A program made the translations under genes and the position numbers. From JAUIET01 sp039111475 (GTDB taxonomy: Bacteria; Pseudomonadota; Gammaproteobacteria; Pseudomonadales; JAUIET01), in assembly GCA_039111475.1 (NCBI GenBank), contig JBCCIP010000004.1, positions 62,001-126,000 on the forward strand: 64,000 bases of DNA, in the 5' to 3' direction. Positions 53,061 through 59,685 of this stretch are shown one piece after another. A model generated the notes under the pieces. It had not been told where the DNA came from. It made no database searches and worked only from the letters and a program-made list of their open reading frames with translations. How positions within the stretch are numbered: the stretch's first letter is position 1; every line of letters begins with the position of its first letter.

Positions 53061-54305
53061 GTGAACGCGCGTATAGAAGGCCATGAATTTCGCCAGGAAT
53101 GGCCAAGGCTGCTAGCAGCGATGCTTGGTAATGCGACCGGCGTCGGCGCGATCCTGTACTACAGCATGTCATCGTTCATGCTGCCTCTTGAAGAAGAGTT
53201 CGGCTGGAGCCGCAGTGACATGGGACTGGCCGTCAGCTGCCTGGTGGTGGGGTGGATTGTTAGCATGCCGGTTGTAGGCGCGATCTGCGACAAGTTTGGG
53301 CCACGTTGGCCGATACTGGTGTGCATACCATTACTGTCAGCCGTGCTTTTTTATCTTCCCTATCTGAACGGCAGTTTGACCCAGCTCTACGTGGTATTCT
53401 TTTTTGCGGCACTACTGGGCAGCGGCACATTGGGTGTGAGTTATATCGCAGCCGTTAGTCCGGCCTTTGTGGCCAATCGTGGCCTTGCCTACGGTCTGAC
53501 GCTCGCCGGCACTGGCGTGAGTGCCGCCCTATTGCCTATTGGCCTGCATCAACTCATATCCCAGTTTGATTGGCGCTTTGCCTGGCAAGTATTGGGTGTG
53601 GTCGTGCTTGCTCAGTGGCCTATTGCGTATTTGTGCATCCGGCCCTATAGAACCAAACGATCCGAGCGTGTGCTGGTCCCACTTAGCACGCAGGGCCACA
53701 CCTTGCGCCAAGCGCTGACATCAGTCAATTTCTGGTTGTTGGCAGGCGCATTCTTGTTTGTCGCGCTGCTGCTATCAGGCCTGCTAATTAATCTCATTCC
53801 ATTGTTGACCGAATCGGGCATGCGCAGAGATCAAGCAGCCGCTGCAACCGCCGGTGTTGGTGTGGGTTTGTTGTTTGCGCGGGTGTTCGTTGGTTATCTG
53901 CTGGACCGCTTTCCCGCCAGAATCGTTGCGGTGCTGTCGTTCGGTATTGCGGCATTGGGTTGTGTCATGCTAACTGGCGACTCACCACAGCTTGCCGCCG
54001 CAGGTGCATTGTTTCTAGGGTTCACGGTCGGCTCAGAATTGGATCTGCTGGCCTATATGACAGCGCGGTACTTCGGTGAGCGGGCACATGCCAGCATTTA
54101 TTCAGCGTCACTCAGTGTCTTTTATGTGGGCGCAATTATCGCACCGCTGCTGGTCGGCGAAATATACGCCCACAGCCAAAGTTATGATCTGGTGTTGCAC
54201 GCCGCAGTCGGGTCCTGCGCTGTAGCCAGCGTACTGATTGGCTTGATGGGACCTTATCCTGAGTGGAACGCCAGGCAGATTACTGCAATGGAGACCGACA
54301 AATGA
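53061..54305 (+). CDS. Major facilitator superfamily transporter
   Basis: 414 residues, GTG start, about 12 membrane segments. Seen: GWSRSDMGLAVSCLVVGWIVSMPVVGAICDKFGPRWP (helices 1-3 with the MFS loop motif) and LFARVFVGYLLDRFPARIVAVLSF (second-half counterpart). Resembles the monocarboxylate/oxalate-type MFS branch, as does the carrier at 7.7-8.9 kb. Likely moves the substrate or an acid intermediate across the inner membrane after TonB-receptor uptake. Its stop overlaps the SDR start (ATGA). Confidence 0.86.
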   Translation: MNARIEGHEFRQEWPRLLAAMLGNATGVGAILYYSMSSFMLPLEEEFGWSRSDMGLAVSCLVVGWIVSMPVVGAICDKFGPRWPILVCIPLLSAVLFYLPYLNGSLTQLYVVFFFAALLGSGTLGVSYIAAVSPAFVANRGLAYGLTLAGTGVSAALLPIGLHQLISQFDWRFAWQVLGVVVLAQWPIAYLCIRPYRTKRSERVLVPLSTQGHTLRQALTSVNFWLLAGAFLFVALLLSGLLINLIPLLTESGMRRDQAAAATAGVGVGLLFARVFVGYLLDRFPARIVAVLSFGIAALGCVMLTGDSPQLAAAGALFLGFTVGSELDLLAYMTARYFGERAHASIYSASLSVFYVGAIIAPLLVGEIYAHSQSYDLVLHAAVGSCAVASVLIGLMGPYPEWNARQITAMETDK

Positions 54306-55108
54306 ATGTGCTGCAAAACAGGCGGGCTATTGTGACTGGAGGTGCGTCTGGTATTGGCCGCGCGACGGTTGAAAAACTGGCGGCCCAAGGCGCCAGAGTG
54401 GCTATTTTCGACATAGACAATGAGCGAACCTTGTCTGTGCAGGACCATGTTTCGGCACAAGGTGGGATTGCTCTTGGACTGCAAGTGGACGTTACCGATA
54501 CTGCTAGGGTGGAACAAGCCATTGATGAAGTGGTCCGCCAATGCGGCGGCCTGGATATTCTCTGCAACAACGCGGCAGATCTGTCTTTACTTGACAAGGA
54601 CCTCGATTTTCTCGGCACTGATGTGGCCATATGGGACAAGACATGGGAGGCCGATCTGCGCTCAGTGATGGTCCTTTGCAAGTACTGTTTGCCGCGCTTG
54701 CTGCGTTCTGATCACGCGGCAATCATTAACGTGTCTTCTGTTGACGGTACCTCCGGTGATAACACACGCTTTGCGTATTGCGCCGCCAAAGCGGGCATTA
54801 ACGCGCTGACGCAATGTACCGCAACCGCGTACGGAAAACGCGGCGTGCGCTGCAACGCCGTTTTACCGGGCCTGGTATTAACACCGATCGCAAACGCTAC
54901 TTTTGCGCAGGCACCGCAACTTAAACAAGCCTTTGAGGACAATGTGCTGTGCCCTCAACTGGGAGCGCCCGACGAAGTGGCGAACGTGATTGCGTTTCTG
55001 GCCAGTGACGCGGCGTCGTACATCAATGGCGAGCTGATTCGAGTAGACGGTGGATTGATGAGTCACGTCCCGCATTTTGCGCAAACGCAGGCCTTCTTTT
55101 CAGCGTAG
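54302..55108 (+). CDS. Short-chain dehydrogenase/reductase (SDR)
   Basis: 268 residues from the ATG at 54302, which overlaps the MFS stop codon; an in-frame start 39 bp upstream lies inside the MFS gene and is not chosen. Classical SDR: TGGASGIG near residues 11-18, Asp after strand 2 (FDIDNE; favours NAD), CNNAA, catalytic Ser in NVSSVDG and YCAAK, ending RVDGG. Last gene of the TonB-receptor operon. Likely oxidises a hydroxyl introduced by the P450 or Rieske enzyme (inference). Confidence 0.88.
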   Translation: MNVLQNRRAIVTGGASGIGRATVEKLAAQGARVAIFDIDNERTLSVQDHVSAQGGIALGLQVDVTDTARVEQAIDEVVRQCGGLDILCNNAADLSLLDKDLDFLGTDVAIWDKTWEADLRSVMVLCKYCLPRLLRSDHAAIINVSSVDGTSGDNTRFAYCAAKAGINALTQCTATAYGKRGVRCNAVLPGLVLTPIANATFAQAPQLKQAFEDNVLCPQLGAPDEVANVIAFLASDAASYINGELIRVDGGLMSHVPHFAQTQAFFSA

Positions 55109-55162
55109 ACGCGTCGGTACCTGCGAGTTTGTTGACAATTACAAGCGCTAAGGGTAGTGTAT

Positions 55163-55178
55163 ATAAACAAGTGTCTAT
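55163..55178. promoter_or_regulatory. Candidate TetR operator before the putidaredoxin-type ferredoxin gene
   Basis: ATAAACAAGTGTCTAT matches the ATAGAC-N4-GTCTAT pattern with one mismatch (11 of 12). A second half-site GTCTAT (55192-55197) runs into the start codon at 55196, and an AGGA ribosome-binding site lies between them. A TTGACA hexamer stands upstream (55132-55137), though no good -10 is at the usual distance. Confidence 0.68.
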
Positions 55179-55195
55179 TAAAAGGATATATGTCT

Positions 55196-55519
55196 ATGAT
55201 AGCGGTCACATTCATCGAACACGATGGTAGCGAACACCGCGCACAAGGCGACGCCAAGCAATCGTTGATGGAGGTAGCCCGCGACAATAATGTGCCGGGA
55301 ATTCTCGCCGATTGCGGTGGTGCCTGTGCGTGCGCGACTTGTCATGTGATGGTTGCAGACGATTGGTGGTCAAGATTGCCCGATGCGGCAGCCGAAGAGG
55401 ACTCCATGCTTGACTTGGGTCTTGAGCAGCGCACCGAGCGTTCCCGGCTTGCCTGCCAGATCACCTTGAGCGAAGAACTGAATGGCATTGTGGTTAATAT
55501 GCCTGAGTCGCAAATCTAG
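55196..55519 (+). CDS. Putidaredoxin/adrenodoxin-type [2Fe-2S] ferredoxin
   Basis: 107 residues from the ATG at 55196, with AGGA 9 bases upstream; earlier frames (55157 and 55190) lie in the operator or too close to the ribosome-binding site. Cluster ligands Cys40, Cys46, Cys49 and Cys87 (C-x5-C-x2-C-x37-C), the same spacing as putidaredoxin. This class donates electrons to bacterial cytochromes P450, and a P450 gene lies 2.4 kb downstream. No ferredoxin reductase is in the window. First gene of a unit with an SDR. Confidence 0.92.
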   Translation: MIAVTFIEHDGSEHRAQGDAKQSLMEVARDNNVPGILADCGGACACATCHVMVADDWWSRLPDAAAEEDSMLDLGLEQRTERSRLACQITLSEELNGIVVNMPESQI

Positions 55520-55532
55520 ACGGAGCGGCAAC

Positions 55533-56384
55533 ATGACGGGTGAACTTGAGGGCAAGACTGCGCTGATCACTGGTGGCGCATCGGGCATTGGGGCAGCGAC
55601 CGCAGAGTTATTCGCTCAATCAGGTGCAAGGGTGGTGATTGCTGATCTTCAAGAAGAGCAAGGCAACGCCCTAAGTGAAACATTGGGCGCCAACGTGATT
55701 TTTCAGCGCACCGATGTATCCAGTGCAGACAGTATTGAGGCGGCGGTAGACCTCGCTGTTAACACTTTTGGGGGCCTGGACATCGTGTTCAATAATGCCG
55801 GTGTTAGTGGCGCCGAGGGCGCGTCAGAGTTTACTGATAACGATTTATCCAATTTCGATAGAGTCATGGCGGTCGACCTGCTTGGGCCCATGTTGGGTTC
55901 ACGAGCGGCTGCTAGAGTGATGAAATTAAATGGTGGTGGCGTAATACTGAATACCGCGTCTATAGCCGCTACCTATCCTGGTTACGGCCTGCCAGAATAT
56001 CGTGCAGCGAAGGCGGGCGTGATCACGCTCACTAAATCGCTGGCGATAGAACTAGGCGAATTTGATATTCGCGTTAATTCCATATCCCCTGGACCGATCC
56101 TGACGGACATCATCGGTATGGGGGCGGAAATGACACCAGAGACAAAAAATGCGGTTTTGGAGACGGCAATGTCGTCGATGATGGATATGCAAGTATATAA
56201 GCGAGTTGGCAAACCCGCCGACATTGCCCAGGCCGCTTTATTTCTCGCAAGCGACCGAGCGGCACAAATTACCGGCGTAGATTTGAAAGTGGATGGAGGG
56301 GCTTCGCTGGGAGACCGCGTAAACCGGCAGCGCGACATGGGTGAAAAAATTGCCAAACTGTTGTCAGGCGGTGGAGCGGATTAA
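55533..56384 (+). CDS. Short-chain dehydrogenase/reductase (SDR)
   Basis: 283 residues from the ATG at 55533 with GGAG 7 bases upstream; the frame is open upstream through the ferredoxin stop but lacks SDR sequence. TGGASGIG near residues 14-21, Asp after strand 2 (IADLQEE), NNAGVSG, Ser in NTASIAA and YRAAK, ending KVDGG. A C-terminal extension (about 25 residues, DRVNRQRDMGEKIAKLLSGG) exceeds the usual length. The stop codon falls in the outermost bases of a MITE-like element. Likely works with the P450/ferredoxin system on a hydroxylated intermediate. Confidence 0.88.
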   Translation: MTGELEGKTALITGGASGIGAATAELFAQSGARVVIADLQEEQGNALSETLGANVIFQRTDVSSADSIEAAVDLAVNTFGGLDIVFNNAGVSGAEGASEFTDNDLSNFDRVMAVDLLGPMLGSRAAARVMKLNGGGVILNTASIAATYPGYGLPEYRAAKAGVITLTKSLAIELGEFDIRVNSISPGPILTDIIGMGAEMTPETKNAVLETAMSSMMDMQVYKRVGKPADIAQAALFLASDRAAQITGVDLKVDGGASLGDRVNRQRDMGEKIAKLLSGGGAD

Positions 56385-56549
56385 CAGGCTGTTGAAAAAC
56401 TCTGTTTTTCGACCGACTGTGGCCGGTACATGGATGTACCGGCAAAATCAACGACTGTAAGTCGTTAATTTTGGGAGCAAAGGAAAAATGACATTTTGTC
56501 CTTTGCGCGCTTTGGAAAAGCCAGGAGGGCTTTTTCAACAGCCTGTTAA
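56381..56549. mobile_element. MITE-like element with 19-bp perfect terminal inverted repeats
   Basis: Ends TTAACAGGCTGTTGAAAAA (56381-56399) and its exact reverse complement (56531-56549). If the repeat proper begins at CAGGC, TTAA flanks both sides and could be a target duplication. Internal hairpins: 56422-56443 (10-bp stem, tip CATGGATG), 56450-56466 (AACGACT/AGTCGTT), 56477-56506 (GCAAAGGA/TCCTTTGC) and 56516-56534 (AAAAGCC/GGCTTTT, followed by T residues). 169 bp, no coding capacity. It would be mobilised by a transposase elsewhere. It may also end transcription from the upstream SDR. Confidence 0.8.
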
Positions 56550-56569
56550 ATGAATAATGAGGGCTGAGT

Positions 56570-57445
56570 ATGCGGACCAGAACCATAAGTTATTACAGTG
56601 ACGGTGACGTGGTAGTCGCGGACTTGCATCTACCGGATGACTTTGACGAGAGCCGCGAGTATCCAGCGATCTTGCAATGTCAGGGGTTTACCGGCATTCG
56701 CAAAATGATACAGCCGGTGTTTGCCAGTTACTTTGTTGAAGCGGGTTTTATTGCGCTCGCCATCGACTATCGCGGTTGGGGTGACAGTGGCGGTGAGCGC
56801 GGGCGCATGGCACCGCTTGAACAGGTTGAGGATTGCCGCAATGGATTCAGTTGGCTGGAAGCGCAGGATTTTGTTGACAGTGCACGAATGGGTCAGTTCG
56901 GTGCCAGTTTTGGTGGCTTGATTACGCCCTATACGATGGCGCTGGACAGTCGCGTTAAAGCCGGTGTTGCTACCGGTGGCGTGGCCGATGGCTTGGAAGC
57001 CATTACTAATCAGCGTTCGCCAGAAGAAATGGTCGAATGGCAGGAAAAAATGGTGAACGCCAGGCGAACACGTGCGTTAACGAACGAAGTCGATCGCAGC
57101 ATGAATGTGATGGACATTTTTATTGATCCGGATAGCCGCTCATGGGAGCCTGCGTTTTGGGAAGCAACGCCTGCATGGCGCAACTGGTTTGGTTTCGATT
57201 CCTTGCAACGCTGTGTTGATTTTCGCCCAATTGATGTGGCACATCGCATCGAGGCGCCTATTGCCTATTTCCTTGCGGAGAACGATATTGTGGCCAACAC
57301 CGACAGTTTTAGAGCGCTGTTTGAGGCCACCAGCGAGCCCAAGTCGCTGCACACCTATAACTGCGGTCACTACGAATGGTATGACGGAGAGTATCTGGAG
57401 CAAACCATGCACGATGCGTGTGCGTATTTTACGGCTCATCTTTAG
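56570..57445 (+). CDS. Alpha/beta hydrolase (dienelactone-hydrolase/X-Pro-peptidase-like)
   Basis: 291 residues. Alpha/beta-hydrolase fold: oxyanion-side CQGFTGIRK (about 37-45), IDYRGWGDSGGERGR, nucleophile Ser in GQFGASFGG (about 112), and C-terminal acid and His in FLAENDIVAN and CGHYEWYDG. It resembles family members that hydrolyse acyl or C-C bonds of ring-cleavage products. It begins 20 bp after the MITE-like element, so it has either lost its former promoter or is read through from upstream. A SnoaL-like gene follows 5 bp later. Substrate unknown. Confidence 0.83.
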   Translation: MRTRTISYYSDGDVVVADLHLPDDFDESREYPAILQCQGFTGIRKMIQPVFASYFVEAGFIALAIDYRGWGDSGGERGRMAPLEQVEDCRNGFSWLEAQDFVDSARMGQFGASFGGLITPYTMALDSRVKAGVATGGVADGLEAITNQRSPEEMVEWQEKMVNARRTRALTNEVDRSMNVMDIFIDPDSRSWEPAFWEATPAWRNWFGFDSLQRCVDFRPIDVAHRIEAPIAYFLAENDIVANTDSFRALFEATSEPKSLHTYNCGHYEWYDGEYLEQTMHDACAYFTAHL

Positions 57446-57450
57446 CGTAA

Positions 57451-57885
57451 GTGAGTACCATTGATTGGAATAAGACCATGAACAATGCCGACACAGCCCG
57501 CCATGTCATTGACTTAGTATCCAGTTATCAGTTTGACGACTTAGCCCCATTTATTCACGACGACATCATTATGGAAGCGCCGTATCAGGCCTTTCATACC
57601 GGCCCAATGCGCCGCGGCAAAGAGGGCTTTATGAATGGCATGCGCTTTGTACCGGGGGTGTTCAAGACGTTCAGCCTGAACATTCATGAGCTGTACGACT
57701 GTCCCGAGCAACAAGTAGTGGTATTGGAGATGACCAGCCTTGGCGTGTTTCTCTCCAACGACGCTAGCTATCAAAATCGTTATTGTCTGATTTTTGAATT
57801 CAAAGACGGCAAGATATGTCTATGGCGCGAATTCTTTAATCCAGAGATCATGAACGCAGGTATGATCTCTATGTCCAGTGGATAG
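57451..57885 (+). CDS. NTF2/SnoaL-like fold protein
   Basis: 144 residues from GTG 57451; ATG at 57478 (135 residues, MNNADTARHVID) is an equally good start and neither has a strong ribosome-binding site. The pattern ARHVIDLVSSYQFDDLAPFIHDDIIMEAPY, then FKDGKICLWREFFNP, fits the cone-shaped NTF2-like fold (SnoaL, ketosteroid isomerase, dehydratases). In catabolic clusters such proteins can be isomerases, hydratases or lyases; no specific catalytic Asp/His set is clear. Directly downstream of the alpha/beta hydrolase and convergent with the P450 gene. Confidence 0.75.
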   Translation: MSTIDWNKTMNNADTARHVIDLVSSYQFDDLAPFIHDDIIMEAPYQAFHTGPMRRGKEGFMNGMRFVPGVFKTFSLNIHELYDCPEQQVVVLEMTSLGVFLSNDASYQNRYCLIFEFKDGKICLWREFFNPEIMNAGMISMSSG

Positions 57886-57917
57886 CAGATGAAGTCTGCA
57901 CACTGTCCAGTGCTGGG

Positions 57918-59174
57918 CTAAACCTGAAGTCGACACGGCAAACTGGCTGGCCCACGTAACACCAAGGAGGCATCCAGTTCGACATCGGCACTGGCGACCA
58001 GCAGGTCTACTGTCTCCAGGTTGTTTAACAAGGCTTTAAAGGCGCACTTCATTTCCATGCGTGCCAGCATATTGCCGATACAACGGTGAATGCCGGCACC
58101 AAACGCGGCGTGTGTCCCGGCGTTCTTACGAAAAATATCAAGTTTTTCCGGTTCTGGAAAACGCTGCTCATCGTGATTTGCTGAACCCCAGCTCAGAAAT
58201 ACGCTGGACCCCTCAGGTACAGATACTCCGCCGATTTCACAGTCTTTTTTGGCAAAACGCGGCAATTGGGGCACGACGGTTTGTTGTCGCAGGGTTTCCT
58301 CAACGAATTGTTTCAGCAGCTTGTCCTGATCTTCAGCATTTTTCAGCAGCGAAAATAGCTCGGGATCTTTTGCCAGGTTGTAACAACCCCAGGCAATGCC
58401 GTTTCGTGTGGTATCGATTCCGCCTGCTACAACAATAAGACACATTGGCATTAGCTCTTCGGGCGTCAGGCACGGCTGTTCAGCATCGTCAATTTTGGCA
58501 TGAATTAGCTGAGATATCAGGTCATCACCAGGCTGCTCGCGACGCTGGTCAATAGCGTTCATGACAAACCGCTGCAGCGCCATTACATTGCGAGCGTGAC
58601 CGAAGGCCTCCTCGCGTGTGCCCGTCATGGAAAGCTGCGCCACCGCCGAATCAGCCCATAGGCTCATTTCCTCGATTCGGTCTCTGGGGAAATTCAACAG
58701 ATCGCAGATCGTCACTATCGGGATCGGCAGTGCATATTCTCTCATCAGGTCGGCCTCGCCGCTGTGCAGAAATGCAGAAAGAGAGTCCATGGCTACTTGG
58801 TAAATCGCGGGCTCCATCGCAGCCACTGTACGCGCATTGAACGAATTGTTTAATAGCTTTCGCCGTCGCGCATGTTTCGGGGGATCAACTTGTAAGGTAT
58901 TTGAAATAATATGGGGGCCAAAACCTTCCCGCCACATCATTTCATCAATTTCGTCCTGCCATTCTGAGCGCATCACCTTGTCAAAACCAAGCTCGTTGGA
59001 CAATTCGTCTGTCATGCGAGCAGCCTGTTGTACGTCTGCGTAGCGCGTTACCAAATAGGCTTGCAGTTGCTCATCAAAGTGTACTGGTGCTTCGTGGCGC
59101 AGTTTTTTATAGAGCGCATACGGATGATTCAGAACATTCGGATTGAACAGTGTGGCATTGGCTAAATCATGCAT
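57918..59174 (-). CDS. Cytochrome P450
   Basis: 418 residues from the ATG at 59174 (AGGA ribosome-binding site); the open frame extends to 59240 but this ATG is better placed. Haem-binding loop FGAGIHRCIG with axial Cys365, I-helix oxygen motif AGGIDTT (250-256) and ExxR at Glu293-Arg296. Soluble class I bacterial P450, needing a ferredoxin and reductase; the putidaredoxin-type ferredoxin gene lies 2.4 kb upstream in the island. Divergent from the Rieske operon across a perfect copy of the TetR operator. It probably hydroxylates an alicyclic or alkyl carbon (inference). Confidence 0.94.
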   Translation of the reverse strand: MHDLANATLFNPNVLNHPYALYKKLRHEAPVHFDEQLQAYLVTRYADVQQAARMTDELSNELGFDKVMRSEWQDEIDEMMWREGFGPHIISNTLQVDPPKHARRRKLLNNSFNARTVAAMEPAIYQVAMDSLSAFLHSGEADLMREYALPIPIVTICDLLNFPRDRIEEMSLWADSAVAQLSMTGTREEAFGHARNVMALQRFVMNAIDQRREQPGDDLISQLIHAKIDDAEQPCLTPEELMPMCLIVVAGGIDTTRNGIAWGCYNLAKDPELFSLLKNAEDQDKLLKQFVEETLRQQTVVPQLPRFAKKDCEIGGVSVPEGSSVFLSWGSANHDEQRFPEPEKLDIFRKNAGTHAAFGAGIHRCIGNMLARMEMKCAFKALLNNLETVDLLVASADVELDASLVLRGPASLPCRLQV

Positions 59175-59251
59175 GGTGTTTCCTGCAACCGTTGTAATAC
59201 ATCGAAGTGACAAACAGGTTGACACATAGTAAAAAGACATGCAAGTATATA

Positions 59252-59267
59252 ATAGACAGGTGTCTAT
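59252..59267. promoter_or_regulatory. Candidate TetR operator in the divergent P450/Rieske promoter region
   Basis: ATAGACAGGTGTCTAT, extended to the palindrome AATAGACA-GG-TGTCTATT, a full match to the consensus half-sites. It sits 42 bp before the 114-residue gene of the Rieske operon and 78 bp before the P450 start, so it could control both directions. TATAAT (59248-59253) overlaps its left edge and TTGACA lies at 59219-59224, but their 23-base spacing is not ideal. Confidence 0.76.
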
Positions 59268-59308
59268 TTAAACGAACGGATCGCTAAAATTTATAGGATG
59301 TGATAAGC

Positions 59309-59653
59309 ATGCTCGAATCTGAACAAACGAATTTGCCATCGCAGTTCTCTGAACTCAATGGTTTTGTCGACCAATGGTGCAATGACGATATGGCCGCACA
59401 GTACGCCGCACGTCTTTCCAGCACGATGCCAGAAATGCAATCGTTTTACGAAGCGGTGAAGATGCGCGTGGCGGATATCAGAGAGTATTTGGATCAAATT
59501 GCGTTCGAAGACTATACCGAAGCCGACGCAGCCTTGGGCAGGCTGTTGATTGGCTGGGTTCCTGTTGCTGAGGCGATTGAAGTATTCAAGCAAATTCGAG
59601 TGCCAGACTCGAAGGGCTACTGGGAGCTGGTGGAAGAGCCGCACAGCTTCTAA
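59309..59653 (+). CDS. Small acidic protein of unknown function preceding the Rieske oxygenase
   Basis: 114 residues from the ATG at 59309 (AGGA 10 bases upstream; a GTG at 59300 is too close to it). Not recognised. It is acidic and apparently all-helical, with aromatic and acidic clusters (FVDQWCNDDMAAQYAARL, FYEAVKMRVADIREYLDQI, YWELVEEPHSF), with no metal-binding motif, membrane segment or signal peptide. It is too short for a ring-hydroxylating beta subunit (about 160-190 residues). It starts an operon with the Rieske alpha subunit, 33 bp before it, under the perfect operator, so it likely has a role in that oxygenase or its substrate handling. Confidence 0.7.
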   Translation: MLESEQTNLPSQFSELNGFVDQWCNDDMAAQYAARLSSTMPEMQSFYEAVKMRVADIREYLDQIAFEDYTEADAALGRLLIGWVPVAEAIEVFKQIRVPDSKGYWELVEEPHSF

Positions 59654-59685
59654 CACAATAACTCGATAGGAAAAGAAGAACGGAT

